Assembly: GCF_029968015.1 (NCBI RefSeq)
Contig: NZ_JASCIS010000005.1
Location: 186,001-250,000, forward strand
Origin: Streptomyces luteolus
Lineage (GTDB): Bacteria; Actinomycetota; Actinomycetes; Streptomycetales; Streptomycetaceae
Reading direction: 5' to 3'
Length of the DNA stretch: 64,000 nucleotides
Shown: one piece after another, positions 1 through 7,616 of the stretch
How the letters are laid out: every line of letters begins with the position of its first letter
How positions within the stretch are numbered: the first letter of the stretch is position 1
The notes under the pieces: generated by a model
What the model was told of the DNA's origin: nothing
The model's input: the letters and a program-made list of their open reading frames with translations, nothing else
Databases searched by the model: none
Position numbers and translations under genes: made by a program

Positions 1-125
1 CCGGCCTCGCGCAGCACGTCCTGCATCGACGTGGCGTGGAATCCGCCCTGCGTGAAGCTGCGGACGGCGCCGTCGATGATCTGCCGACGACGGGCGTCGA
101 GGTGTTCCTGGGATACGCGAGCCAT
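1..125 (-). CDS. TetR-family transcriptional regulator, N-terminal part (cut by window edge)
   Basis: The minus-strand reading starts at an ATG at 123-125 and encodes the first 41 residues before the window ends. It begins MARVSQEHLDARRRQIIDGA and continues through a helix-turn-helix stretch with the pattern F-x-x-G-G-F-H-A-T-S-M-Q-D-V, which is typical of TetR DNA-binding domains. The ligand-binding part lies outside. It is transcribed divergently from the membrane protein at 247, and the gap holds two near-identical boxes. By usual TetR logic it probably represses itself and that neighbour. No ligand can be inferred. Confidence 0.85.
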   Translation of the reverse strand, partial: MARVSQEHLDARRRQIIDGAVRSFTQGGFHATSMQDVLREA

Positions 126-135
126 GGCCTCAAAC

Positions 136-214
136 TAAAACGAACATTCATTCTTGACAAGGTTGCAGCGGCGGCGGGACAGTGGCCGCATCACGTAAAA
201 CGAACGGTCATTCT
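136..214. promoter_or_regulatory. Twin TetR-type operator boxes in a divergent promoter
   Basis: Two 19-bp boxes, TAAAACGAACATTCATTCT at 136-154 and TAAAACGAACGGTCATTCT at 196-214, differ at two positions. They lie exactly 60 bp apart in the gap between the TetR gene and the membrane protein gene. Each has the partly symmetric AACGAAC/TCATT form seen in TetR operators. Spacing of about six helical turns puts both on one face of the DNA. That they are operators is inferred from position and symmetry. Confidence 0.6.
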
Positions 215-246
215 CTATACGGTCCCGATACGAGCGGAGCCCTGCC

Positions 247-1245
247 ATGTCCGCCACACCCACCCCCGGCACGCCCACCCCGGCAGCACCGAGCCCGGCC
301 GCCGGGCGGCCCCGGCACGTGCTCGCGGTGCTCGTCCTCATCCCGGCCGTCGTCGCGCTCGCCCTGTGGGCCTTCGCCTGGCCCGCCGCTCGTACGGCGC
401 CGCGCGACCTGCCGATCGCGGTCGCCGGCGCGCCCGCCGCTGTGGTCGGCCTGGAACGCCAACTGGAGCGCAAGGAGGGCGCGTTCGAGGTGCACCGGTA
501 CGACGACGAGGCGGCCGCGCGCGCCGCCATCGAGGACCGGGACGTATACGGGGCGATCGTCGCCACCGAGCGCGGGCCCCGGCTGCTCACCGCCTCGGCC
601 GCGAGCCCCGTCGTCGCGCAGATGCTCAAGCAGACGGCCACGGCCCAGGCACCGAAGGGCGCCCCGGTGCAGGTCGAGGACGTGGTGGCGGCTCCGCCCG
701 GCGACCCGCGCGGGGCGGTCCTCGGCACGAGCGTGCTGCCGATGGCTCTTGCTGGGGTCGCGGCCGGTGCGGTGGTGACGCTGCTCGGCCTGCGCGGGGT
801 GCGCGCCGCCTGCGCCCTGGTGGGCGCCGCCGCGCTGGTCGGCGTCGTGGCGGCCGCGCTGACGCACAGCTGGCTCGGGGCGCTGACCGGCGACTGGTGG
901 ACCGAGGCGGGAGTCCTCGCCCTGTCGACGCTGGCGGTGAGCGCGGCCGTGGCCGGACTCGCGGCGGTGCTCGGCCGCGCCGGGATCGCCCTCGGCGCCC
1001 TGACCGTGGTCCTGATCGGCAACCCCTTCTCCGGCATCGCCTCGGCACCCGAGCTGCTTCCGGAGCCCGCGGGCGCGATCGGCCAGTGGCTGCCGCCGGG
1101 CGCGGGGGGCACGCTGCTGCGCTCGGTCTCGTTCTTCGACGGCGCGGCGGCGTCCAGGCCCGCGTGGACACTCGCCGTGTGGGCGGGGGCGGGGCTGGTG
1201 CTGATTCTGGTCGGTGGGGCGGTGCGGGTGCGGCGGGCCGGCTGA
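247..1245 (+). CDS. Membrane protein, ABC-2/YhgE-Pip-like permease fragment type
   Basis: The 332-residue protein has one transmembrane helix near residues 25-47, an outside domain of about 110 residues, and then five more hydrophobic helices (about 158-182, 185-205, 222-262 in two, and 308-326). This one-plus-five topology with a large outside loop resembles the YhgE/Pip and ABC-2 type export proteins of Gram-positive bacteria. No ATPase is next to it. The start is the ATG at 247, downstream of two TetR-type boxes. Inference: a drug- or lipid-related membrane protein controlled by the divergent TetR regulator. The substrate is unknown. Confidence 0.75.
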   Translation: MSATPTPGTPTPAAPSPAAGRPRHVLAVLVLIPAVVALALWAFAWPAARTAPRDLPIAVAGAPAAVVGLERQLERKEGAFEVHRYDDEAAARAAIEDRDVYGAIVATERGPRLLTASAASPVVAQMLKQTATAQAPKGAPVQVEDVVAAPPGDPRGAVLGTSVLPMALAGVAAGAVVTLLGLRGVRAACALVGAAALVGVVAAALTHSWLGALTGDWWTEAGVLALSTLAVSAAVAGLAAVLGRAGIALGALTVVLIGNPFSGIASAPELLPEPAGAIGQWLPPGAGGTLLRSVSFFDGAAASRPAWTLAVWAGAGLVLILVGGAVRVRRAG

Positions 1246-1343
1246 GGCCGGGCCTCTCCCCTCCCCGCCCCTTCCCGACTGTGCCGATATGCGGCTGGCG
1301 CCGCGTGGCTGCGGAGCTTCGGGGGCTCCGCTCCCGGACCCCC

Positions 1344-1380
1344 GCTCCTCAATCGCCGGAGGGGCTGAATTTCAGCCCCC
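1344..1380. repeat. Dispersed intergenic palindromic repeat, copy 1, with hairpin
   Basis: The core GCTCCTCAATCGCCGGAGGG is followed by the perfect hairpin GGGGCTGAATTTCAGCCCC at 1361-1379. The same core recurs at about 10838, 23268, 29141, 34616, 43185, 55575 and 55750. It sits between the convergent ends of the membrane protein gene and the antitoxin gene, and it overlaps the antitoxin stop codon (1372-1374). It can act as a bidirectional terminator. Confidence 0.75.
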
Positions 1381-1659
1381 CGTAGCCCCCCGATGCTCCG
1401 CCGCGATGCCGAACCGCTGACGCTCTCCCGGCGCGGACGCGCCTGAGCCGACCGTCGAGACGGCGCTGATCACCTGCTCCTCCGGCGCCTCGGCCGGCTC
1501 GGGCGACTCCTGCAGGCGGCGCAGATCCTCCGCCGAGACCAGGGCCACGAGCGGTTTGCCGTGCCGGGTGACGACCACGCGCTCGCCGCCGTACACCACA
1601 CGGTTGATCAGGTCGGCGAGCTCAGCGCGGGCTTGCGTCACCGGAATCTCGTAGGCCAT
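1372..1659 (-). CDS. Phd/YefM-family antitoxin, orphan
   Basis: The 95-residue protein opens with a classic Phd/YefM fold: [20 protein letters not shown], then the [22 protein letters not shown] core. A disordered acidic tail follows, as in antitoxins cleared by proteases. No RelE/Doc/YoeB toxin gene is beside it: clpP is upstream and only a repeat is downstream. A TATGAT -10 hexamer at 1666-1671 (minus strand) lies just 6 nt before the ATG, so the transcript is probably leaderless. It may be a solitary regulator or a remnant of a toxin-antitoxin pair. Confidence 0.85.
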   Translation of the reverse strand: MAYEIPVTQARAELADLINRVVYGGERVVVTRHGKPLVALVSAEDLRRLQESPEPAEAPEEQVISAVSTVGSGASAPGERQRFGIAAEHRGATGG

Positions 1660-1685
1660 GGGTCCATCATATCGTCACGTACGTC

Positions 1686-1702
1686 CTGTACATTTTTTAC
1701 AG
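1686..1702. promoter_or_regulatory. Candidate YefM/Phd operator with TGTACA core
   Basis: The sequence CTGTA-N7-TACAG (1686-1702) is an inverted repeat and contains TGTACA at 1687-1692. TGTACA is the core recognised by YefM antitoxins in the well-studied E. coli system. It overlaps the expected -35 region of the antitoxin promoter and lies 34 bp before the clpP start. It could therefore tie both divergent genes to the antitoxin. Confidence 0.55.
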
Positions 1703-1735
1703 AACGCGCGATGCCGTGCCCCGAAGGAGCCCGCC

Positions 1736-2383
1736 ATGAACCTGAACCGGAACCGCCCGTACGCACGCCATGTCCTGCCGGAGTTCACCGAGCGCACGAG
1801 TTCGGGGACGCGCACCCGGGACCCGTACTCGAAACTCCTCGAGGAGCGGATCATCTTCCTCGGCACGCCCATCGACGACACGGCGGCCAACGACGTGATG
1901 GCGCAGTTCATGTATCTGGAGCACAGCGCGCCCGACCAGGACATCTCGCTCTACATCAATTCGCCGGGCGGCTCGTTCAGCGCGATGACCGCCGTGTACG
2001 ACACGATCCGGTACGTGAGTTGCGACGTGGAGACGGTCTGCATGGGCCAGGCCGCCTCCGCGTCGGCCGTGCTGCTCGCGGCCGGAACTCCGGGGAAGCG
2101 TTCGATGCTGCCGGGGGCCCGAGTCCTCATCCACCAGCCGGAGTTCACCGAGCCGATCCAGGGCCAGACCAGCGATCTGGCGATCGAGGCGGCCGAACTC
2201 CAGCGCGTCAGGGCCCTCTTGGAGGAGATGCTCGCGCGGCACACGGGGCAGAGCCGGGAGCGGATCTCCGCCGACATCGAGCGGGACACGATCCTCGACG
2301 CCGTACAGGCCCGGGAGTACGGCCTGGTGGACCGGATCATCGACAGCCGCAGGTCCACCCTGCTCGCGCCCGGCGACGACTGA
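1736..2383 (+). CDS. clpP: ATP-dependent Clp protease proteolytic subunit, ClpP paralogue
   Basis: The 215-residue serine peptidase has the full ClpP triad: Ser in GQAASASAV, His in LIHQPEF, and Asp in [18 protein letters not shown]. The segment after the active-site His reads [12 protein letters not shown] and is longer than the usual LGGFQGQATD, so this is a divergent paralogue. It probably forms tetradecamers that degrade unfolded clients delivered by ClpX or ClpC. The ATG at 1736 follows a GAAGGAG ribosome site. A longer upstream frame lacks homology. Streptomyces carry several clpP genes; most have two in tandem, but this one stands alone. Which paralogue it is cannot be fixed here. Confidence 0.93.
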   Translation: MNLNRNRPYARHVLPEFTERTSSGTRTRDPYSKLLEERIIFLGTPIDDTAANDVMAQFMYLEHSAPDQDISLYINSPGGSFSAMTAVYDTIRYVSCDVETVCMGQAASASAVLLAAGTPGKRSMLPGARVLIHQPEFTEPIQGQTSDLAIEAAELQRVRALLEEMLARHTGQSRERISADIERDTILDAVQAREYGLVDRIIDSRRSTLLAPGDD

Positions 2384-2392
2384 GGGGACGCG

Positions 2393-2701
2393 ATGCTGCC
2401 ACCGGATCTGCCCCGGCTGCCCGCACTGACGCGCGCCGAGGGCGAGTTGATCGACCGCTACCTCGAAGTCGTCGACCTGCTCGGCCGGATCAACCCCGCC
2501 CGCGGCCGTGACACCTACGGCGGACTGCGCGCCGCCCAGGCCCTGGTCACCAAGGCGGCGGCGCTGCGGGACGCGTTGACCGTGATGCACCAGCGCGGCG
2601 AGAACGAGGTGCACGCCGAGACGCTGGCGCGTGCCCTGCGCGTCCTGGACGGCGAGCGGCGCGCGGGGCGGGTCACGGTGCCGCCCACGTCCCCGAGTTG
2701 A
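2393..2701 (+). CDS. Small helical protein downstream of clpP, unknown function
   Basis: The 102-residue soluble protein starts 10 bp after clpP, with GAGGGG as ribosome site, so the two are probably co-transcribed. It is rich in Leu, Ala and Arg and reads as three or four amphipathic helices (for example LTRAEGELIDRYLEVVDLLG near residues 13-32). There is no signal peptide, Cys motif or known catalytic signature. Position suggests an adaptor or partner of the ClpP paralogue, but this rests on the neighbourhood only. Confidence 0.7.
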   Translation: MLPPDLPRLPALTRAEGELIDRYLEVVDLLGRINPARGRDTYGGLRAAQALVTKAAALRDALTVMHQRGENEVHAETLARALRVLDGERRAGRVTVPPTSPS

Positions 2702-2910
2702 CGGTGCGTCGGCGCGCGGGTCGTCCGTTCGGCCTCATGGCGTGACCAGTTGGGCTCGCACGGATGGCCTACGGGCCGATCTCGCCGACGTACCCGCGCA
2801 GTTGCGATCTTCGCGGCGCCGCCTCGGCGCTGTGATCTCCTCCACTGCTGGTACGGGCCTCAAGGCTCTTGATCGCGCCGTCGGCGAAGATCCCTTGTCC
2901 ACCCGAACAG
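2702..2910. other. Intergenic stretch with no recognised gene
   Basis: About 210 bases between the clpP operon end and the Crp-type site show no convincing reading frame in either strand, no ribosome site and no clear hairpin. Overlapping frames exist but lack codon bias or homology. It is probably spacer. Confidence 0.5.
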
Positions 2911-2916
2911 TGCACA

Positions 2917-2932
2917 TGTGACGAACATCACA
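2917..2932. promoter_or_regulatory. Perfect Crp-type binding site
   Basis: TGTGA-CGAACA-TCACA is a perfect match to the TGTGA-N6-TCACA palindrome bound by Crp proteins. It is followed 22 bp later by TTGACA (2954-2959), a good -35 hexamer, although no clear -10 follows at normal spacing. In Streptomyces, Crp controls the muralytic gene rpfA, which also has a ydaO riboswitch. The same arrangement is seen here for an NlpC/P60 gene. Confidence 0.75.
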
Positions 2933-3023
2933 CCCGGCCGGGTATGCACAGATTTGACACGTTCTGTGCGTGAGGATCCCTGCGACGACAAGCCCCCGCC
3001 GCAGCGGCGGGGCGGTCCGGGCG

Positions 3024-3218
3024 GACGCCGAGTCCTGCCGCCGCCCGGATGCCAGGTCGACGACGGTGTGGACCGGCAGGAGTGGAGGACCCGAGCACGA
3101 CGGGGTGCTGGGGGTGCCAGACACCCTCCAGCCCCTTGGGGTGAAGCCGCGGCGCAGGCCGCGGCCGGGCAGATTCTTCGTTGGCCCGAATCCGACAGGT
3201 CATCCTTCACAGGCGGCT
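3024..3218 (+). promoter_or_regulatory. ydaO-type c-di-AMP riboswitch
   Basis: The leader carries the conserved ydaO landmarks in order: CGCCG (3026-3030), GGAGTGGAGGACCCG, TTGGGGTGAAGCC followed by the CCGCGGC/GCCGCGG stem, and finally CCCGAATCCGACAGGTCATC with AGGCGG (3211-3216) closing the basal stem. This class binds c-di-AMP and normally switches off cell-wall hydrolase genes in actinomycetes. The basal stem ends just before the GAAGG ribosome site (3222-3226). The exact ends are estimated. Confidence 0.9.
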
Positions 3219-3233
3219 GACGAAGGGTTGCGC

Positions 3234-3701
3234 ATGACCTCGCGCATTCGGATTCCCGCCCTGCTCACCCGAGCCGGGACCGCTTCTGCCCTGACGCTCG
3301 CCGCGGTCGGCGGCACCGCACTGGCCCCCGGAGCCGTGACCGAGGCCGCCTCGGCGTCGGCGCGGGCCCTCCAGGTCGCGGCGGCGAAGAAGGGCTCGCC
3401 CTACCGCTACGGCGCCTCCGGCCCGCGTCGCTTCGACTGCTCGGGCCTGACCCAGTACTCCTTCAAGAAGGCCGGCAAGAAGCTGCCGCGCACCGCCGCC
3501 CAGCAGTACAACCGCACCCGCCGCGTCTCCTCCGACCGGCGCGAACGCGGTGACCTGGTCTTCTTCCACTCGGGCCGGAAGATCTACCACGTCGGCATCT
3601 ACGCCGGTAAGGGCCGCATCTGGCACGCGCCCAAGACCGGCGACGTGGTGCGGCTGCAGAAGATCTGGACCAGCAGCGTGTCGTACGGGCGGGTTCGTTA
3701 G
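3234..3701 (+). CDS. Secreted NlpC/P60 peptidoglycan hydrolase
   Basis: The 155-residue protein has an N-terminal signal sequence (Arg-rich start, hydrophobic AGTASALTLAAVGGTAL, Ala-rich cleavage region near residue 40). An NlpC/P60 domain fills the rest: Cys in RFDCSGLTQYSF, His in YHVGIYAG, and a third polar residue in IWHAP. It should cleave D-gamma-Glu to diamino acid bonds in peptidoglycan stem peptides outside the cell. The ATG at 3234 follows GAAGG. A longer in-frame frame would overlap the riboswitch and is rejected. Control by Crp and c-di-AMP suggests use during germination, growth-state change or osmotic shift. Confidence 0.93.
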   Translation: MTSRIRIPALLTRAGTASALTLAAVGGTALAPGAVTEAASASARALQVAAAKKGSPYRYGASGPRRFDCSGLTQYSFKKAGKKLPRTAAQQYNRTRRVSSDRRERGDLVFFHSGRKIYHVGIYAGKGRIWHAPKTGDVVRLQKIWTSSVSYGRVR

Positions 3702-3809
3702 GTCCGGTCGGTGTGGAGCGGTGGCGCGCCGTGTGCCCTGGCGGCACGCCGGTGAGCCGCCGCCCCGCCTGCGGGGCTTGAGAGCGCCCGGACTGGATAC
3801 TCGTCCGCC

Positions 3810-4364
3810 ATGGCCGATGAATCCAGGGACGACGCATCAGGCAACGACGCAGCAGGCAACGACGCATCGAGGCACGGGGCGGCCCGGGAGCAAGCCCGCC
3901 ACGAGACCACCTTCGAGCGCGCCGACCGGAACTTCGGTGAGCTCCTTCAGGAGCTGCGGGTCACGCAGACCGGGGTGGCGATCCTCTTCGCGTTCCTGCT
4001 GACCCTGGCGTTCACGCAGCGCTTCCCGTCCCTCGACTCCGTGCAGCGGGGCATGTACGTGACGACGCTGCTGCTCGCCGTGGCGGCCGCCGCGCTGTTC
4101 ACGGCGCCCGCCGCCGTGCACCGCGGGCTCTTCCAGCGGCACGCCAAGCCACAGATCGTGCAGGTCTCCTCGCGGCTCGCGTCGATCGGCATGGCGGTCC
4201 TTGCACTCGCCCTGACCGGGTCCGTGCTGCTCGTCGTGGACGTCGCCATGGGCCGTACCGTCGGAATCATCGCGGCCGTGGGGACCTTCGTGGTGTGCGC
4301 CGGACTGTGGGGCGTACTGCCGCGCGTGCTCAGGGCCGGGGTCCCCCGCAAGCGCGACGAGTAG
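3810..4364 (+). CDS. DUF6328 family membrane protein
   Basis: The 184-residue protein has a polar, Asp/Asn-rich N-terminal tail of about 30 residues with short near-repeats (GNDA), then the conserved segment FGELLQELRVTQTGVAILFA. Four membrane helices follow (about residues 54-75, 87-108, 128-150 and 155-173), with a basic C-terminus. The segment and topology match the DUF6328 family of actinomycetes. Its function is unknown. The upstream in-frame region is not convincingly coding. It stands alone, with the next gene convergent. Confidence 0.85.
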   Translation: MADESRDDASGNDAAGNDASRHGAAREQARHETTFERADRNFGELLQELRVTQTGVAILFAFLLTLAFTQRFPSLDSVQRGMYVTTLLLAVAAAALFTAPAAVHRGLFQRHAKPQIVQVSSRLASIGMAVLALALTGSVLLVVDVAMGRTVGIIAAVGTFVVCAGLWGVLPRVLRAGVPRKRDE

Positions 4365-4374
4365 CGGCAGCGGG

Positions 4375-4806
4375 TCAGCTCTGCACCGGGGCCGTCCACG
4401 GCAGCGCGATCCACACCGTCTTGCCGCCCTCCGCCGTCGGCTTCACCGAGAGCCGGCCGCCGCACTCCACCGCGAGCCAGCGGATGATCACCATGCCGCG
4501 CCCGTTGTCCTGCTGCACCGCCGCCGGAAGCCGCTTCGGCAGGCGCGGATGGCTGTCGGTGACGCCGATGCGCAGCTGCTCGTCCCGCTCCAGCTCGATG
4601 TCGACGGTGAACGTCGGCGACTGGCCGAGGGTGTGCTGGACGGCGTTGGTCGCCAGCTCGGAGACGATCAGGCGGACCGTGTCCGCGGTCTCCGTGTCGT
4701 CCGGCAGGCCCCAGTCGGCGAGCACCTCCGTCACGTACCGCCGTGCTCTGGAGACCGAGGCGGGATCGCTCGGCAGAGTGACGGAGGCTTCCTTGTGATC
4801 TGCCAT
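4375..4806 (-). CDS. ATP-binding anti-sigma-like regulator (HATPase_c_2)
   Basis: The 143-residue GHKL-fold protein has the N box in VSELATNAVQHT (around residues 47-58), a G1-like VTDSHP and the G2-like NGRGMVIIRWLA, as in RsbW/SpoIIAB-type anti-sigma kinases. These proteins bind ATP and either hold a sigma factor or phosphorylate an anti-anti-sigma factor. No sigma partner is adjacent. It is divergent from an XRE/DUF5753 gene, which is the standard Streptomyces arrangement with a DUF397 gene. The ATG at 4806 has AAGGGA upstream; a start at 4839 is possible. Confidence 0.88.
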   Translation of the reverse strand: MADHKEASVTLPSDPASVSRARRYVTEVLADWGLPDDTETADTVRLIVSELATNAVQHTLGQSPTFTVDIELERDEQLRIGVTDSHPRLPKRLPAAVQQDNGRGMVIIRWLAVECGGRLSVKPTAEGGKTVWIALPWTAPVQS

Positions 4807-4943
4807 GGCGACGCTGTCCCTTTCCCACCGGGCCGGCATCCGGCACGCGGTCGATGACCTGTGAATCACCGGATGACCGACGGACCCGGAATGGTGCTTC
4901 GCGCCAGAGTGCCACTCCGGAGCCGCCCGACGTGCCGATCCCC

Positions 4944-4962
4944 CGAGATATGCATATATCTG
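4944..4962. promoter_or_regulatory. AT-rich palindrome in the divergent promoter region
   Basis: ATATGCATAT (4948-4957) is a perfect 10-bp palindrome inside an AT-rich island of about 17 bp, in DNA that is otherwise very GC-rich. It lies between the anti-sigma-like gene and the XRE/DUF5753 gene. It is a candidate site for the XRE regulator or a promoter element. Confidence 0.4.
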
Positions 4963-5076
4963 TCGCTCGAAGCGGTGAACTCTGCCACGGAAGACCGTAT
5001 TTGCGCGGCAGACTGGCGCATCGAGGTGCGTCTGCAGCACAGTTCGCCCACCACCGCAGCCGGAGAGGAGTCGGCC

Positions 5077-5946
5077 ATGCAGTACGGACCTGCCGTCCGG
5101 CGCCGCAAGCTCGGCTCGGAGCTGCGGGCGCTGCGCGACCGCGCGGGGCTCACCAGCGGGCAGGCCGCGCTCCGGGTGGGCTGGCACCAGTCGAAGGTCA
5201 GCCGGATCGAGACCGGCCGCAGCAGCGCGAAGGCGGCGGACGTACGGCTGCTGCTCGACGCGTACGAGGTGGGTGACGCCCAACTCCGCGCGCTTCTGGA
5301 GGCGTTGGCGGGTGCGGCGGACGGTGACCGGGGTGCGCGGCAGCAGTGGTGGCACGCCTACAAGGGGCTACTGCCGCCCGCGTACCGCGATTTCATCAGC
5401 CTGGAGGCGCAGGCCTGCCGCCTTCGTACGCTCGAAACCTCCGTGGTGCCCGGCCTGTTGCAGACGCCCGACTACGCACGGGCGGTCACGCGCGCCTCAC
5501 TCGACGGGCTGCCGGAGGACCAGGTGGACACGCTCGTGGAGATCCGCCTCGCCCGCCAGGACGTGCTGCGCGGGGACCCGCCGCTCGAACTGAGCGCGGT
5601 GCTCGACGAGGCGGTGCTTCGGCGTCCCATCGGCGGATACGGCGTGATGGCACGGCAGTTGAGGCACCTGGTGGAGGTGGGCCGGGAGCTGCCGCACGTA
5701 CGGCTGCAGGTGCTGCCGTACGCGGTCGGGGCGCACATCGGGTTGACGGGCCCTTTCGTCATCTTCTCCTTTCCGAACATCGCTGATCTGGACGTGGTTG
5801 TTCTCGACCACCTGATGAGTAGCCTCTATCTCGAACGGAAAGAAGACCTCCAGGCCTACAGCGAGGCCTTCGACTCGCTGGGAGAACACGCTCTTCCGCC
5901 CGATGACAGCCTGGAATTCATCGCCGGGATCGGTGATGGCACGTAA
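5077..5946 (+). CDS. XRE-family regulator with DUF5753 domain (Scr1/WhiJ-like)
   Basis: The 289-residue protein carries an N-terminal helix-turn-helix (ELRALRDRAGLTSGQAALRV then WHQSKVSRIETGR, residues 10-50). The C-terminal DUF5753 domain includes the typical ETSVVPGLLQTPDYARAV and a P-x-x-VRLQVLPY segment. DUF5753 regulators pair with DUF397 proteins; in the Scr1/Scr2 system of S. coelicolor the pair behaves like a toxin-antitoxin module that affects antibiotic production. The ATG at 5077 follows a strong GGAGAGGAG site. The DUF397 gene starts 9 bp after the stop, so the two are an operon. Confidence 0.92.
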   Translation: MQYGPAVRRRKLGSELRALRDRAGLTSGQAALRVGWHQSKVSRIETGRSSAKAADVRLLLDAYEVGDAQLRALLEALAGAADGDRGARQQWWHAYKGLLPPAYRDFISLEAQACRLRTLETSVVPGLLQTPDYARAVTRASLDGLPEDQVDTLVEIRLARQDVLRGDPPLELSAVLDEAVLRRPIGGYGVMARQLRHLVEVGRELPHVRLQVLPYAVGAHIGLTGPFVIFSFPNIADLDVVVLDHLMSSLYLERKEDLQAYSEAFDSLGEHALPPDDSLEFIAGIGDGT

Positions 5947-5955
5947 GGAGGCACC

Positions 5956-6195
5956 ATGTCAGCTCTGCCTCGGTACGTACCCACCAGCACTTCGTTGAAC
6001 AGCGCACCGCACGACGCCCGTTGGCGGCGCAGCAGCCGCAGCACCGGAATGAACAACTGCGTGGAGACCGCGCCGATCAGCCGGGGCCCGCTGGCCGGCC
6101 GGCTCGCCGTACGCGACTCGAAGCGCACGTCCGGTCCGGCTCTGTTGTTCACCTCCGCCGCCTGGGACTCCTTCCTCGCCGCCGTCCGACGGTAG
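5956..6195 (+). CDS. DUF397 domain protein (Scr2-like)
   Basis: The 79-residue protein has the DUF397 hallmarks: W-R-R-S-S-R-S near residue 23, N-N-C-V-E, V-R-D-S-K and a terminal SAAWDSFLAAVR. It follows the DUF5753 regulator by 9 bp with an AAGGAGG ribosome site. Proteins of this family are small partners bound by their cognate DUF5753 regulator, and some are growth-inhibitory when overproduced. The W-R-K-S form is changed to W-R-R-S here, which is a common variant. Confidence 0.92.
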   Translation: MSALPRYVPTSTSLNSAPHDARWRRSSRSTGMNNCVETAPISRGPLAGRLAVRDSKRTSGPALLFTSAAWDSFLAAVRR

Positions 6196-6205
6196 GCGTC
6201 CCGGA

Positions 6206-7411
6206 TCAGCCCCTGAGGGCACCCGCGGGCGCGGTACGCACGATCGTGTGTACCGCGTCCGTGACTTGAGCCTCCGTCAGGTCGGCGCGGGCCGTGAGGC
6301 GGAGGCGGGAGATGCCGTCGGGCACGGAGGGCGGGCGGAAGCAGCCCACGACCAGTCCCGCCGAGCGGCAGTCCGTCGCCCACCGGACCGCCTCGTCCGG
6401 GGTCGGCGCGTGCACGGAGACCACCGCGGCGTCCGGGCGCACCGTCGTCAGACCGGCCGCCGTCAGCCGCGTGTGCAGGGCGCTCGCCACCTCGCGGGCG
6501 CGGGCCGCGCGTCGGGGTTCACGGCGGATCAGGCGGAGCGCGGCGAGCGCGGCACCCGTGGCGGCCGGGGCGAGGCCGGTGTCGAAGATGAACGTACGGG
6601 CCGTGTTGACCAGGTGCTCGATCACCCTGGCCGGGCCGAGGACCGCACCGCCCTGGCTGCCGAGCGACTTGGACAGGGTGAGCGTGGCGACCACGTCGGG
6701 CGCGCCCGCGAGCCCCGCCGCGTGCGCCGCACCCCGGCCGCCGTCGCCGAGTACGCCGAGCCCGTGTGCGTCGTCGAGGATCAGGGCGGCGCCGAACGAG
6801 CGGCAGACGGCGGCGAGTTCGGGGAGCGGGGCGGCGTCGCCGTCGACGGAGAACACCGCGTCGGTGACCGCGACCGCCGGACCCTCGTGGCCGTCGAACG
6901 CCTTGCGGGCCGCGTCCGGGTCGGCGTGCGCGACGACGGACGTGGTGGCGCGGGCGAGCCGGCAGCCGTCGATGAGCGAGGCGTGGTTGCCCGCGTCCGA
7001 GACGATCAGGCCGCCGTGCGGGCCCAGGGCGGTGACGGCGGCGAGGTTCGCGGCGTACCCGGAGGACAGCACGAGCGCGGCTTCGAATCCGCAGAACTCG
7101 GCCAGTTCACGCTCCAGTTCGGTGTGCAGGGCCGTGGTGCCGGTGACGAGGCGGGAGCCGGTGGCGCCGCCGCCCCAGCGGTGCGCCGCGGCCGCCGCGC
7201 CCCCGGTGACCTCCGGGTGCAGCGCGAGGCCGAGGTAGTCGTTGCTCGCCAGGTCCAGGAGGTCGCTGTCGGCCGTGCGCGGCCTGAGGGTGCGTACGAG
7301 ACCGGCGGCGCGGCGGCGCTCCGCCTGGTCGTCGAGCCAGGCGAAGGGGTCGCGGTGCGGCTCGCCGGCCGGGCCTGCGGCGGTGCGGTCGTCGGTCTCC
7401 TGGCGGTGCAT
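6206..7411 (-). CDS. bioF: 8-amino-7-oxononanoate synthase
   Basis: This 401-residue PLP enzyme condenses pimeloyl-thioester with L-alanine to form KAPA, the first ring-forming step of biotin synthesis. It shows the alpha-oxoamine synthase signatures: N-D-Y-L-G (57-61), the glycine-rich [20 protein letters not shown] (213-219) and the Schiff-base Lys248 in [11 protein letters not shown]. The ATG at 7411 is preceded by GAGGG; a start at 7438 would add nine residues without homology. It is divergent from bioB-bioA-bioD, and the shared gap holds a perfect inverted repeat. Confidence 0.95.
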   Translation of the reverse strand: MHRQETDDRTAAGPAGEPHRDPFAWLDDQAERRRAAGLVRTLRPRTADSDLLDLASNDYLGLALHPEVTGGAAAAAHRWGGGATGSRLVTGTTALHTELERELAEFCGFEAALVLSSGYAANLAAVTALGPHGGLIVSDAGNHASLIDGCRLARATTSVVAHADPDAARKAFDGHEGPAVAVTDAVFSVDGDAAPLPELAAVCRSFGAALILDDAHGLGVLGDGGRGAAHAAGLAGAPDVVATLTLSKSLGSQGGAVLGPARVIEHLVNTARTFIFDTGLAPAATGAALAALRLIRREPRRAARAREVASALHTRLTAAGLTTVRPDAAVVSVHAPTPDEAVRWATDCRSAGLVVGCFRPPSVPDGISRLRLTARADLTEAQVTDAVHTIVRTAPAGALRG

Positions 7412-7528
7412 CGGCCATCCCTCGCACGGCGGGCGCACGGGCGTGGACCACCCGGTGTGCGCGCGCCTTGATAGTCCCGGTCGCTTTGTCAGCAGTCAAC
7501 AGACCCTAGTCGGCGGAAGGCGGGGTCA

Positions 7529-7550
7529 GGGTGTGGCAATACCCACACCC
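7529..7550. promoter_or_regulatory. Perfect inverted repeat between bioF and bioB
   Basis: GGGTGTGG-N6-CCACACCC (7529-7550) is a perfect 8-bp inverted repeat with a 6-bp spacer, 67 bp before the bioB start, in the only shared promoter region of the biotin genes. No BirA or BioQ regulator is adjacent. It does not match the mycobacterial BioQ or BioR sites known to me. It is a candidate operator, or a 5' leader hairpin if transcription starts upstream. Confidence 0.45.
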
Positions 7551-7616
7551 CGTGGCCGCTCTCTTGTGAGGTTCCTACTTGGCTGCGGGCCCTGCCGTAA
7601 GCGAGGATCACACCTC

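Noticed and set aside
135..1352. Long minus-strand frame opposite the membrane protein
   Set aside because: High-GC shadow frame; the sequence has no domain and the + strand protein has clear helices.
2970..3233. N-terminal extension of the NlpC/P60 protein
   Set aside because: The codons overlap the riboswitch and lack homology; the signal peptide begins at ATG 3234.
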